Source: an uncultured Prevotellaceae bacterium
Lineage (GTDB): Bacteria; Bacteroidota; Bacteroidia; Bacteroidales; Bacteroidaceae
Length of the DNA: 35,802 nt
NCBI GenBank assembly: GCA_900320045.1
Contig: ONQT01000030.1
Span: forward strand, 1-35,802
Direction: 5' to 3'
Below are positions 23,334-32,265 of this stretch, piece by piece (the first letter of the stretch is position 1; every line of letters starts with the position of its first letter). A program made the translations under genes and the position numbers. The notes below the pieces were generated by a model. The model was not told the origin of the DNA, ran no database searches, and saw only the letters and a program-made list of their open reading frames with translations.

Positions 23334-24537
23334 ATTGTTTCAGTTTACGGTATAGTGTACGGTCGCTGATGCCCAGTTCTAAGGCGGCTTTCTTGCGATT
23401 GCCGGCATTACGTGCCAATGCTTTCTCCAGCATTTGTCGTCCCAGCTCGCTCAGGTTCAGACTCTCCTGCTCAGGCTCGATATACTCTTCAGCCTCTGCG
23501 TCTTCCATTGACGGGGTAATTGGCTGGATAGACTGGAGGGGTGCCAATTGTGTCGTGGAGAGCTGTGTTGAAGACTGCTGACCAGGTGTTTGCACGTCCG
23601 CTATCTGTTTCTTTAAAGTGCTCATCTCGCGTCGCATGTCGTTGACGTTGGAGCGAAGCTCAAAGAGAATCTTATACAGGATTTCACGTTCATTCTCAAA
23701 AGAGTGGTCGCCTTCGCTACGTAATGTTGCCAGTTGTGTGGTTTCCTGGTCCTGGGGGATGAACTGAGAGAGGATGGCAGGAGTAATCTGTCGGTCGGCA
23801 CTGAGTATGGAAAGCTGCTCAGTAATACTCTTCAACTGTCGGATATTGCCTGGCCATTTATAGCGCATCAGCATCTGTTTGGCTTCCTCTGTCAGTACAA
23901 CCTTGTCCATACGGTACTTCTCAGCCATTTGCATGGCAAAGAGTCGGAACAGCAGGATAATGTCCTCACCGCGATCACGTAGTGCAGGCATTTGAATCTG
24001 TACTTGATTGAGACGATAATATAAGTCCTCGCGGAAGCGTCCTTCGCTGATGGCTTTCTGGATATTGACATTAGTAGCAGCTACTACACGAACATCCGTC
24101 TTGCGCACCTCAGTAGCACCAACGGGAATATACTCTCCATTTTCCAGTACACGTAGCAGACGAGCCTGCGTGGCCATTGGCAGTTCACCCACCTCGTCCA
24201 GGAACAATGTTCCTTTGTTAGCTGCACCAAAGTAGCCTAACGAATCGTTGATGGCTCCAGTGAAAGAGCCTTTGACGTGACCAAACAGTTCCGAATCAAT
24301 GGTACCTTCTGGAATGGCTCCGCAGTTAATGGCAAAATACTTCTCTCGGCGACGTGGCGAATTGTCGTGAATAACACGTGGCAGGATATCCTTACCCACG
24401 CCGCTTTCACCGATGATAAGCACGCTCAAATCTATCGGCGCCACCTTGAGAGCGACGTCGAGTGCGTTATTCAAAGCCTCGCAGTTTCCTACGATATTAT
24501 AACGCTGTTTGATGGTCTGAAGTTCGGAAGTCTTCAT
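23314..24537 (-). CDS. Sigma-54-dependent transcriptional activator without a receiver domain
   Basis: The 407-residue protein begins almost at once with the AAA+ domain: Walker A GESGVGKD (43-50), the sigma-54 contact loop GSFTGA (90-95, normally GAFTGA), Walker B LFLDE (111-115), and RLLRVLENGEYIPVGA. An acidic linker and a Fis-type HTH (LARNAGNRKKAALELGISDR then TLYRKLKQYG) follow. The NtrC-like receiver is missing, so it is either constitutive or controlled by a partner, as PspF is. It acts with RpoN at -24/-12 promoters. Its position at the head of lptE, the TPR gene and secG suggests an envelope-stress role (inference). The -7 box ends 8 nt before the ATG. Confidence 0.93.
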   Translation of the reverse strand: MKTSELQTIKQRYNIVGNCEALNNALDVALKVAPIDLSVLIIGESGVGKDILPRVIHDNSPRRREKYFAINCGAIPEGTIDSELFGHVKGSFTGAINDSLGYFGAANKGTLFLDEVGELPMATQARLLRVLENGEYIPVGATEVRKTDVRVVAATNVNIQKAISEGRFREDLYYRLNQVQIQMPALRDRGEDIILLFRLFAMQMAEKYRMDKVVLTEEAKQMLMRYKWPGNIRQLKSITEQLSILSADRQITPAILSQFIPQDQETTQLATLRSEGDHSFENEREILYKILFELRSNVNDMRREMSTLKKQIADVQTPGQQSSTQLSTTQLAPLQSIQPITPSMEDAEAEEYIEPEQESLNLSELGRQMLEKALARNAGNRKKAALELGISDRTLYRKLKQYGLDKI

Positions 24538-24545
24538 TTAGCCGA

Positions 24546-24553
24546 CAAAGGTA
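24546..24553 (-). promoter_or_regulatory. Sigma-54 activator promoter, -7 box
   Basis: TACCTTTG on the minus strand fits TAnnTTTG and lies 8 nt before the ATG, so the leader should be only a few nucleotides. No -33 TTTG is seen. Confidence 0.5.
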
Positions 24554-24583
24554 CAACAAAAATCTGACATTATGGCACACTTT

Positions 24584-24605
24584 GGCAGAAAATTAACTTT
24601 CTGCC
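24584..24605 (-). other. Hairpin with the pdxA stop codon in its loop
   Basis: GGCAGAAA (24584-24591) and TTTCTGCC (24598-24605) form a perfect 8-bp stem with a 6-nt loop that contains the pdxA TAA. No T run follows, so it is a weak terminator or an mRNA end stabiliser rather than a strong stop. Confidence 0.4.
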
Positions 24606-25765
24606 TCCGTTTTCTTCTCTGCGACAACCTCTGAACTTCTCTCGCTTCTACGTGGACTGTCAGATTTGAATTGGTCTTTGGGACGTGTAAAACGTGCCTT
24701 GTCACCATCTTCGCGTTTCTCGTGGAATAGCTTGGGCAACGGGTTCTGTAGGGGCGCATCGTAATTTTTCCTGTTGCGGAACACGTCGATAGCCGTGTAG
24801 ACAGCTTGTCGCATAGAGTTCTCGTCTGCCTTGTCCTGGCCGGCGATATCGTAGGCTGTACCATGATCAGGCGAAGTACGGACAATAGGCAGACCAGCGG
24901 TATAGTTCACGCCGTTTTCGAGCGCAATAGTCTTAAAGGGTGCCAACCCTTGATCGTGATACATGGCCAGAATACCGTCAAAATGCAGGTATGAACCAGC
25001 ACCGAAGAAACCGTCGGCGGGGTAGGGACCAAAGGCCTGAATACCTTTTTCGGCCAGTGCTTCAATAGCTGGAGATATCACGTTTTTCTCTTCAGCGCCT
25101 AACAGTCCGTTGTCTCCTGCATGTGGATTCAAAGCCAGGATTGCAATGCGGGGATTGTTTACTCGGAAATCACGACGCAGGGCTTGGTGGAAGATGGTCG
25201 CTTTCTGAATGACAGCATCCTTGGTGATAGCCTGTGCCACATCTTTGATAGGCAGATGAGTTGTTACCAGTGCCACGCGCAGCTGATCGTTCATCAAGAT
25301 CATCAATGCCTTCTGCCCGTCGCCCACGCTGGTCTCAATATACTCTGTGTGACCAGGGAAATGGAATCCCGGACTCTGGATAGTAGCCTTATTGATAGGG
25401 GCAGTTACCAAGACATCATAGAGTTCGCTGCGATAGTCCGTCATTGCCCGGTCGAGGGCTTTTAATGCGGCATTGCCAGCTTCTTGTGAAGGTTGCCCCA
25501 ACTCAATCTTTACCTCGTCATCGAAGCAGTTGAGCAGGTTCAGACGTCCGTCGCGAGCCTCCTCGGCATGGTTGATGACAATATAGGGAACTTCCAGATT
25601 GAGTGCCTTGCGATGGTAGGCTGCAATTTTGGACGAGCCATAGATGATAGGCGTGCAAAGTTCGAGCATACTGGGGTCTGCAAAGACCTTGAAAATCACC
25701 TCGTAACCCACACCATTCGTATCTCCTTGCGTGATAGCCACGCGAATTTTTCTTTCTTGTTCCAT
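24593..25765 (-). CDS. pdxA: 4-hydroxythreonine-4-phosphate dehydrogenase
   Basis: PdxA oxidises 4-phosphohydroxy-threonine in pyridoxal phosphate synthesis. The 390-residue product has the family start RVAITQGDTNGVGYEVI and metal or substrate residues in FPGHTEYIE, LNPHAGDNGLLGAEE and MYHDQGLAPFK. The NAD-site region is VRTSPDHGTAYDIAGQDKAD. The core ends near residue 345. A charged, probably disordered tail of about 45 residues follows (HEKREDGDKARFTRPKDQF, then PRRSERSSE), longer than usual for PdxA. It lies 68 bp after rlmN on the same strand and upstream of the sigma-54 activator. Confidence 0.95.
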   Translation of the reverse strand: MEQERKIRVAITQGDTNGVGYEVIFKVFADPSMLELCTPIIYGSSKIAAYHRKALNLEVPYIVINHAEEARDGRLNLLNCFDDEVKIELGQPSQEAGNAALKALDRAMTDYRSELYDVLVTAPINKATIQSPGFHFPGHTEYIETSVGDGQKALMILMNDQLRVALVTTHLPIKDVAQAITKDAVIQKATIFHQALRRDFRVNNPRIAILALNPHAGDNGLLGAEEKNVISPAIEALAEKGIQAFGPYPADGFFGAGSYLHFDGILAMYHDQGLAPFKTIALENGVNYTAGLPIVRTSPDHGTAYDIAGQDKADENSMRQAVYTAIDVFRNRKNYDAPLQNPLPKLFHEKREDGDKARFTRPKDQFKSDSPRRSERSSEVVAEKKTEAES

Positions 25766-25833
25766 TGTTGATATTTTGGCGTTATAGCGTTATTACGATA
25801 TTTCTTTATGCCGATATTCCGGTATTTCGACGT

Positions 25834-26931
25834 TTATTGTTTCAATTCATTCTGTCTGGCAGTGGAGAGCAAACCACAAGCGGCAAAGATGTCTTGTCCT
25901 CGACTGGCGCGAATGGTGGTTGTAATGCCGTGGCTGGTCAGATAGTCGCGAAGAGCCTCCATGCGTTTCTCGTCAGAGGCTGGCAGGTCAACGCCGGGAA
26001 TTTCATGAAAACGTATCAGGTTGACACGACACTCCAGACCTTCCAGTCGGCGCAGGATTTCACGACCGTATAGTGGCGAGTCGTTGAGTCCACCAAAGCA
26101 AATATACTCAAACGAGCAGCGGCGTTGGTGAGTGAAATCATATTGGCGCAGCAGTGCTATCGTCTCTTCGAGAGGCATTGCCTTTTCAGCGGGCATCAGT
26201 TGCAGGCGCTGCTCATGGAGAGGTGAGTGCATGGAGATGGCTACATGGCACTGACTCTCGTCGAGGAAGCGTTTCAATTTGCCGCGTACTCCCACCGAGC
26301 TGACGGTAATGCGCTTGGGACTCCATGCAAAGCCCCAGTCTGCCGTCAATATTTCGCAGGCTTTCAGCACTGCATCGAGGTTGTCCATGGGTTCACCTTG
26401 TCCCATAAATACAATATTCGTTAAACGATCCTCCTCGGGTAAAGCGACAATCTGGTTCAGGATGTCTGCTGCACTCAAGTTGCCGTGCCATCCTTGTTTG
26501 CCCGTCTGGCAGAATAGGCAGTTCATCTTGCACCCGACTTGACATGAGACACACAGCGTGGCACGGTCGTGGTCCGGGATGAAAACCGTTTCTACGAATT
26601 GACTGTTAGCTGTTTGCGATGGAATGTTAGTTGAAATGCTATCACAACAAACAGGAAACAGGTACTTGATTGTACCGTCCTTCGAACGCTGGCAGTCTAT
26701 AGGCGGCATCGTACCTACCTCATAATAATCAGCGAGACGCTGCCGGCTCTGCTTTGACAAGTTCGTCATCTGGTCAATCGTAGACACATGCTTCTCGTAC
26801 AACCATTGCACTATCTGCTTGGCTGTAAAAGACGGCATTCCCAGACCTCCGACAAGTTCTTTCAACTCGGTCGGAGTGAGCCCCAAGAGCCGTTTCTTAA
26901 TCCCAGAACCTTTTGTCGTTTGCTGATTCAT
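25834..26931 (-). CDS. rlmN: 23S rRNA (adenine-2503-C2)/tRNA methyltransferase, radical SAM
   Basis: RlmN methylates C2 of A2503 in 23S rRNA and A37 in some tRNAs. The 365-residue product has the radical-SAM cluster motif C134-x3-C138-x2-C141 (GCKMNCLFCQTGKQG), IVFMGQGEPMDNLDAVLKA, and the catalytic C-terminal Cys in DIFAACGLLS. The N-terminal helical accessory domain is present (LKELVGGLGMPSFTAKQIVQ). A short insertion (about 95-112, CCDSISTNIPSQTANSQ) precedes the cluster. The ATG lies five bases from the -7 box, so the message is predicted to be leaderless. It is the head gene of the block that runs to secG. Confidence 0.96.
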   Translation of the reverse strand: MNQQTTKGSGIKKRLLGLTPTELKELVGGLGMPSFTAKQIVQWLYEKHVSTIDQMTNLSKQSRQRLADYYEVGTMPPIDCQRSKDGTIKYLFPVCCDSISTNIPSQTANSQFVETVFIPDHDRATLCVSCQVGCKMNCLFCQTGKQGWHGNLSAADILNQIVALPEEDRLTNIVFMGQGEPMDNLDAVLKACEILTADWGFAWSPKRITVSSVGVRGKLKRFLDESQCHVAISMHSPLHEQRLQLMPAEKAMPLEETIALLRQYDFTHQRRCSFEYICFGGLNDSPLYGREILRRLEGLECRVNLIRFHEIPGVDLPASDEKRMEALRDYLTSHGITTTIRASRGQDIFAACGLLSTARQNELKQ

Positions 26932-26936
26932 GGCTG

Positions 26937-26944
26937 CAAAGGTA
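26937..26944 (-). promoter_or_regulatory. rlmN promoter, -7 box
   Basis: TACCTTTG on the minus strand fits TAnnTTTG, with only 5 nt to the ATG. The -33 position falls inside a 7-bp tandem repeat and has no TTTG. Confidence 0.6.
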
Positions 26945-26952
26945 CAAACAAA

Positions 26953-26980
26953 AATGAAGAATGAAGAATGAAGAATGAAG
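26953..26980. repeat. Four tandem copies of AATGAAG
   Basis: AATGAAG is repeated at 26953, 26960, 26967 and 26974 without change, followed by AAT. It lies in the divergent region between rlmN and the fusion gene, just upstream of the rlmN -7 box. Confidence 0.9.
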
Positions 26981-27030
26981 AATTTAATTCTTTTAAGAGC
27001 ATTTTATGCGGTAATATCGAAAAAAAACAG

Positions 27031-27050
27031 TAACTTTGCACGTAATTTTG
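27031..27050 (+). promoter_or_regulatory. Two candidate -7 boxes for the fusion gene
   Basis: TAACTTTG (27031-27038) and TAATTTTG (27043-27050) both fit TAnnTTTG and lie 29 and 17 nt before the ATG at 27068. Neither has an exact -33 TTTG. The upstream box gives the more ordinary leader. Confidence 0.5.
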
Positions 27051-27067
27051 AAAACCTATTGTCAATC

Positions 27068-30000
27068 ATGATACAAAAAACAGATTGTTTTATAGCCTGC
27101 CAGTCGCTGTCAGAGGTACAGCCACAGGTCAGTCAACTTCGTCATAGCAGTTGCGTCAGACATATTTTTTTACTTGTTAACGCTGAACTTGCTGCTCAGG
27201 AAAAGGCACCACAGGATTGCTCCTTTGTCATTACCGACAACTTGGTAAGTAGCGATTTTGTTAGCAAGCTGGCTGAGAATGCTGTTGCTGAATATGTTTT
27301 GTTGAGTCTGAAAACGACCCCATTGGTTATCGGAGCATCAGCCGTGGAGCGCATGATGCTGGTGGCTTACGACACAAGAGCAGCTCTCGTGTACAGTGAC
27401 CGCTATACAATGGAGCAAGGCCAACGCAAGGCTCATCCCGTTATAGATTATCAAGACGGTTCCTTGCGCGATGATTTCGACTTTGGCTCCCTGATGTTAC
27501 TGCGCACGTCGCTTTTGCACAAATATGCCACCTCCGATCATGATGCGACATACAAATATGCCGGATTCTATGATTTGCGATTGTTCCTGAGTCGCGAGGG
27601 CAGTCTTTTCCACCTTAACGAGTACCTTTATACTGAGGAAGAATTAGATTTGCGTGCCTCTGGTGTCAAACAGTTTGACTATGTCAACCCTGCCAATCGA
27701 GATGTGCAGATAGAGATGGAACAGGCCTGTACGTCACATCTGCGACAGATTGGCGCTCTGGTCGATACCACGCAATATGCTGATGTCGATTTTGAGGAAC
27801 AGTCCTTTGACATTGAGGCCTCGGTGGTTATTCCCGTATTCAATCGTGTCAAGACCGTACGCGATGCTGTGGAGAGTGCACTCTCGCAGAAGGCCAACTT
27901 CCGCTATAATGTCATTGTTGTGGACAACCACTCTACAGACGGTACAAGCGAAATTCTGTCCGAACTATTATCACGTCATGGCGAAAAACTGCATGTCATT
28001 GTTCCCGACCGCATGGATTTAGGTATTGGCGGTTGCTGGAACGAAGCTATCAACAGTGTTTTCTGTGGCCGTTTTGCCGTCCAACTGGATTCCGACGACC
28101 TGTATTCTTCACCCAAGACATTGCAAACCGTCGTTGATGCCTTCTACAAGCAGAAGGCAGCCATGATTATCGGTTCGTACCGTATGTGCGACTTCGAGCT
28201 GCAGACATTGCCTCCTGGTCTAATTGCACATCAGGAATGGACGGATGAGAATGGCCCCAATAATGCCCTTCGCATCAATGGCTTGGGTGCTCCACGTGCC
28301 TTTTTCACTCCGTTGCTGCGCCAGGTACAGTTCCCCAACACATCGTATGGTGAGGATTATGCCCTAGGACTGCTATTCTCGCGCCATTACCGTATAGGAC
28401 GTATCTTCACAGAACTCTACCTATGCCGTCGTTGGGGTGGCAATAGTGATGCAGCTCTATCCGTAGAGAAAATCAATGCCAACAACCTCTATAAGGATCG
28501 TCTGCGTACATTGGAACTTTATGCCCGCCAACAAATGAATCAGCACAAAGCGGACTCTATGACAGAGTCGCCTTTGATGCGCTTCTTCCATCGGCAGTTG
28601 CAGACGTGGGATGATGTCCGTCAGCGATACCGCGACTTGGGATTGGTCAAGACTCGTGAACTGATAACTGACACGATTGCACTGTCTGTACAGTGGAATC
28701 CTGCCCGCATCAGTTCAACAGGCGCCAAGATTGATGCCAAGTCCATTGCCGAGCGTCCTTGTTTCCTTTGTGCCAAGAACCGTCCGCAACAGCAAATGCA
28801 TCGTGTGGTAGATGATAAATACGAACTGCTGGTTAATCCATTCCCCATTTTGCCCGTACACCTGACACTGCCCACGCTGAAGCATACGCCCCAGCGCATT
28901 CTGCCCATGTACGACGAGATGCTACGACTGGCTGAACGCAACACCGATCTTACCTTATTATATAATGGTCCCCATTGTGGAGCATCTGCACCAGACCATG
29001 CTCATCTGCAGGCTGTCAGCACTGGGCGCTTGCCCCTGCAGCAGGCATGGCAGCGACTGAGCCGCAGTCTGGTTGATGTCGTCAAGGACGATGATGACAA
29101 TGGCATTTGGCAGGTGGTCGACTATCCTGCGTCAGCCTTCGTTATCAAGAGTCAGCGACAGGATGCCGGCGAACAGTTGTTCCGTCGTCTCTACGATTGT
29201 CTGCCACCTGCGGAGGATGGCACAGAACCTATGATGAATATTATCATGTGGCGCATGGACGACACCATTCTGAGCGTAGTACTGCCGCGCAGGAAGCATC
29301 GCCCCGATTGCTATACGGCAACGGGCGACAACCAATACATCATCAGTCCAGGAGCTGTCGATATGGGTGGCCTTATCATCACGCCTCGCGAAGAAGATTT
29401 CTGTCGCGTGACGCCAGAGTTGGTGAAAGACATCTATCAGGAGGTGTCACTTACTGCTGCCGATATGCGCGAGGTGGTGGAACGCCTGAAGAATGCAAAG
29501 CTGAAAGCACAAAACGCTAAGCGCCAAGACAAAAGTCTGAGGTTCAAGACACAGCCTGAGGTCACAGTTGGCATTGTCAGCGCTGAGAAGATTGTTTTCT
29601 CGCTCAATGCCCCTTACACTGCTAAGGGAGAAACCATTGAGGGTAAACAATTCGTAGAGTTTTCCGAGGGTGGAATCCGGTGGAACGGCAATCAATATCG
29701 TGAGCTGACTTTCACTCCGTCGTCCGCTGATGCGTCATTCTCGCTATTCGACGTCACCATCGGTGTCAACTTCCACTGGGAGCGCAAGGAGACACAGGTA
29801 TTCCTGGGTACGCTGCGACTGGTGGTCGAGAGTGACAAGATTGTGGCTATCAATGAGTTGCCCGTCGAACAGTATCTTGCCTCTGTCATCAGTAGTGAGA
29901 TGAAGGCAACGGCCGGACTGGAACTGCTGAAAGCTCATGCTGTCATCAGCCGTTCGTGGTTGTTGGCACAGATGAAGCATCGTGAGAGCAACAAGCAACA

Positions 30001-30763
30001 GAAAGATGGTTTCTTCTCGTTCATCAAGAAAGACGATGAGCTGATACGTTGGTACGACCGCGAGGACCATACTCTCTTCGACGTCTGTGCCGATGACCAT
30101 TGCCAACGCTATCAGGGCATTACCAAGCAGACCAGTCGTGCCGTTGAGCAAGCATTAAAGGCTACCCGTGGACAGATTCTGCTCTACGACAACGAGATTT
30201 GTGACGCCCGCTTCTCAAAGTGTTGCGGTGGAGTCACCGAAGAGTACCAATACTGCTGGGAGGATACCCCCAAGCCATATCTGGTGTCAGTCGAGGATCC
30301 TTTCTGTAATACTCATGACAAAGCCGTGCTTTCACAAGTGCTTAACGACTATGATATGGAGACCAATGACTTTTATGAATGGACAGTGGAATATACCAGT
30401 CAGGAACTGACACGCATTGTCAATGAGAAACTGAAGGAGGACTTCGGCGATATTGTCGACTTGGTTCCGTTGGAGCGAGGTAAGAGCGGACGTATCTGGA
30501 AACTGAAGATTGTGGGTACGAAGAAAACCTTTACCATCGGTAAGGAACTGGAAATTCGACGTGCACTTAGCGAGAGTCACCTGTATAGCTCGGCCTTTGA
30601 AGTAGAGAAAACTGCCAAAGGCTTTCGCTTGAAGGGTAAGGGCTGGGGACACGGCGTTGGTCTATGTCAGATTGGTGCAGCTGTTATGGGACAGCAGGGC
30701 TACAGCTACGATCAGATTCTGTTGCACTACTACCGTGGGGCAGAGATTATGAAGATTTATTAA
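27068..30763 (+). CDS. Four-part fusion: GT-like domain, GT2, DUF4922/HIT-like phosphorylase, SpoIID
   Basis: The 1231-residue protein has four parts. Residues 1-200 are GT-like ([33 protein letters not shown]). Residues about 249-480 are a standard GT2 domain ([22 protein letters not shown], metal motif D341-S-D343-D344). Residues about 500-805 match DUF4922, related to GDP-L-galactose phosphorylase/Ap4A phosphorylase, with C565-x2-C568 and H644-A-H646-L-Q. Residues about 833-1231 are a SpoIID/LytB domain: catalytic Glu944 in [19 protein letters not shown], a C-x3-H-C zinc-type motif, [11 protein letters not shown] and [14 protein letters not shown]. SpoIID enzymes cleave glycan strands, yet no signal peptide or TM helix is present, so the domain should be cytosolic. 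ATG at 27068 follows the promoters; the open frame starts at 26975 inside the tandem repeat. An AmpG-like transporter gene follows. Confidence 0.85.
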   Translation: MIQKTDCFIACQSLSEVQPQVSQLRHSSCVRHIFLLVNAELAAQEKAPQDCSFVITDNLVSSDFVSKLAENAVAEYVLLSLKTTPLVIGASAVERMMLVAYDTRAALVYSDRYTMEQGQRKAHPVIDYQDGSLRDDFDFGSLMLLRTSLLHKYATSDHDATYKYAGFYDLRLFLSREGSLFHLNEYLYTEEELDLRASGVKQFDYVNPANRDVQIEMEQACTSHLRQIGALVDTTQYADVDFEEQSFDIEASVVIPVFNRVKTVRDAVESALSQKANFRYNVIVVDNHSTDGTSEILSELLSRHGEKLHVIVPDRMDLGIGGCWNEAINSVFCGRFAVQLDSDDLYSSPKTLQTVVDAFYKQKAAMIIGSYRMCDFELQTLPPGLIAHQEWTDENGPNNALRINGLGAPRAFFTPLLRQVQFPNTSYGEDYALGLLFSRHYRIGRIFTELYLCRRWGGNSDAALSVEKINANNLYKDRLRTLELYARQQMNQHKADSMTESPLMRFFHRQLQTWDDVRQRYRDLGLVKTRELITDTIALSVQWNPARISSTGAKIDAKSIAERPCFLCAKNRPQQQMHRVVDDKYELLVNPFPILPVHLTLPTLKHTPQRILPMYDEMLRLAERNTDLTLLYNGPHCGASAPDHAHLQAVSTGRLPLQQAWQRLSRSLVDVVKDDDDNGIWQVVDYPASAFVIKSQRQDAGEQLFRRLYDCLPPAEDGTEPMMNIIMWRMDDTILSVVLPRRKHRPDCYTATGDNQYIISPGAVDMGGLIITPREEDFCRVTPELVKDIYQEVSLTAADMREVVERLKNAKLKAQNAKRQDKSLRFKTQPEVTVGIVSAEKIVFSLNAPYTAKGETIEGKQFVEFSEGGIRWNGNQYRELTFTPSSADASFSLFDVTIGVNFHWERKETQVFLGTLRLVVESDKIVAINELPVEQYLASVISSEMKATAGLELLKAHAVISRSWLLAQMKHRESNKQQKDGFFSFIKKDDELIRWYDREDHTLFDVCADDHCQRYQGITKQTSRAVEQALKATRGQILLYDNEICDARFSKCCGGVTEEYQYCWEDTPKPYLVSVEDPFCNTHDKAVLSQVLNDYDMETNDFYEWTVEYTSQELTRIVNEKLKEDFGDIVDLVPLERGKSGRIWKLKIVGTKKTFTIGKELEIRRALSESHLYSSAFEVEKTAKGFRLKGKGWGHGVGLCQIGAAVMGQQGYSYDQILLHYYRGAEIMKIY

Positions 30764-30858
30764 CGCCGTCAAACCGACAAATTGGATATTGAACTATCGG
30801 AATGTCGGAAGGTCGAATAAAATAATAACACGAAACAACGATATAAAACATCAAAATA

Positions 30859-32163
30859 ATGAAACAAAGAAATCCCTGGTTTTGGATTCCCACACTCTAT
30901 ATTGGTGAAGGATTGCCAAACGTCGTCGTAATGACAGTCGCTGTTGTCATGTACATGCAGTTGGGCATGAGCGACACCGACATAGCACTTTATACTGGCT
31001 GGCTCTCGCTGCCGTGGGTTATCAAACCGCTTTGGAGTCCCTTCGTCGACCTATACCGCACTAAACGTTGGTGGGTCTTGGCCATGCAGTTGCTGCTTGG
31101 TTCGTCGTTGGCTGGTGTTGCCTTTACCCTCAGTACGCCACTATGGTTCCAGGGTACTATGGCCTTCTTCTTCCTCATGGCTTTCAGTAGCGCCACGCAC
31201 GATATTGCTGCCGACGGCTACTACATGCTCGAGTTGGACGACCACCAGCAGGTATGGTTTGTAGGCATCCGCAATACCTTCTATCGTTTGGCAGTTATCT
31301 TCGGTAATGGTGTACTTATCCCTGTAGCCGGTGTCCTCCAGGTCATCTTCCGTGACCAGAAGGCCTTTACCTGGAGCCTTGTGTTCTATGGTTTGGCTGC
31401 ACTGTTCATTGCCATCTGGCTTTACCACACCTATATTATGCCTCGTTCAGCTGCCGACCAGCAGCACGGCACTACTGCACGTGAAGTAGCGATGGGCGTT
31501 GCAACGACGTTCAAGACGTTCTTCCAAAAGTTGCCACCGCGCGACATGCTGTTCGCCATGTGCTTCCTGTTGTTCTATCGCTTCCCTGAAGCCCTGCTCA
31601 CTAAGATGAGCGTTACGTTCCTCATGCGTCCCAATTCAGCAGGAGGTTTGGGACTGTCGCCCCAGGAGTTTGGTCTGGCCAGTGGAACGGTGGGCGTTAT
31701 CGGACTGACGCTTGGAGGTATCATTGGTGGTATGCTGGCTGGTCGCGACGGTTTCAAGCGCTGGCTGTGGCCGATGGTTTGCGCTATCACGTTGCCTGAC
31801 ATTGTCTATGTCTACATGAGTTACGCCATGCCCGACAATCTCTTATTCATCAGCAGCTGTTTGTTCGTCGAACAGTTCGGCTATGGCTTGGGCTTTACGG
31901 CTTTAACGCTCTACATGCTCTACTTCAGCAAGGGCAACTATCAGACGTCGCACTACGCCTTCTGCACGGCCATCTCTTATCTCGGTCTCATGCTGCCGGG
32001 CATGCTCTCCGGTTACCTGAAGGATGCTATGGGCTATAACGCCTTCTTCATTCTAGTGATGGTACTTTGTACTATTACTTTCCTCGTCACTGCCTTCATC
32101 AAGGTTGACCCGGAATTCGGTAAGAAGCAGCCAAAGGAAGAACAACCCTCTACTGCAGAATAG
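30859..32163 (+). CDS. AmpG-like major facilitator transporter
   Basis: The 434-residue protein has about 12 TM helices. Its opening NPWFWIPTLYIGEGLPNVVV matches the AmpG/MFS_1 branch that carries GlcNAc-anhydroMurNAc peptides in peptidoglycan recycling. LSLPWVIKPLWSPFVDLYRT is the helix 2-3 loop signature of that branch, and FSSATHDIAADGYYM fits helix 4. It sits 95 bp downstream of the SpoIID fusion with no TAnnTTTG box in between, so the two are probably one transcript. The substrate is inferred, not shown. The intergenic 95 bp holds only AT-rich and CG-dinucleotide-containing filler. Confidence 0.88.
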   Translation: MKQRNPWFWIPTLYIGEGLPNVVVMTVAVVMYMQLGMSDTDIALYTGWLSLPWVIKPLWSPFVDLYRTKRWWVLAMQLLLGSSLAGVAFTLSTPLWFQGTMAFFFLMAFSSATHDIAADGYYMLELDDHQQVWFVGIRNTFYRLAVIFGNGVLIPVAGVLQVIFRDQKAFTWSLVFYGLAALFIAIWLYHTYIMPRSAADQQHGTTAREVAMGVATTFKTFFQKLPPRDMLFAMCFLLFYRFPEALLTKMSVTFLMRPNSAGGLGLSPQEFGLASGTVGVIGLTLGGIIGGMLAGRDGFKRWLWPMVCAITLPDIVYVYMSYAMPDNLLFISSCLFVEQFGYGLGFTALTLYMLYFSKGNYQTSHYAFCTAISYLGLMLPGMLSGYLKDAMGYNAFFILVMVLCTITFLVTAFIKVDPEFGKKQPKEEQPSTAE

Positions 32164-32190
32164 GAATATCCCTACTATCAAATAGGAAAA

Positions 32191-32237
32191 TTTCTTGGTG
32201 TGAAGTGCGGAAAAGTTCCTATCTTTGCACCAAGAAA
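32191..32237 (+). promoter_or_regulatory. Promoter flanked by a perfect 10-bp inverted repeat
   Basis: TTTCTTGGTG (32191-32200) and CACCAAGAAA (32228-32237) are perfect inverse copies with 27 bp between them. The -7 box TATCTTTG (32220-32227) abuts the right arm, the predicted start lies in that arm, and the left arm covers the -33 position with only a TTG. The layout suits an operator that blocks or loops the promoter. Confidence 0.6.
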
Positions 32238-32265
32238 TATGTTAAACAGTTAAAAACTAAACATT

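Noticed and set aside
25766-25833. 68-bp rlmN-pdxA gap as a promoter or riboswitch
   Set aside because: It has imperfect GATATT/CGTT-type repeats but no TAnnTTTG box on the minus strand and no recognisable aptamer, so it is taken as filler within an operon.
26975-27067. Upstream extension of the fusion protein
   Set aside because: It begins in the tandem repeat and crosses both -7 boxes. It was also checked as a possible signal peptide and is not one (Lys/Asn/Arg interrupt the hydrophobic run).
32191-32237. Classical invertible promoter (inverton)
   Set aside because: Known Bacteroides invertons have longer intervals and a nearby invertase. Here the interval is 27 bp and no recombinase gene is in the window, so an operator is preferred.
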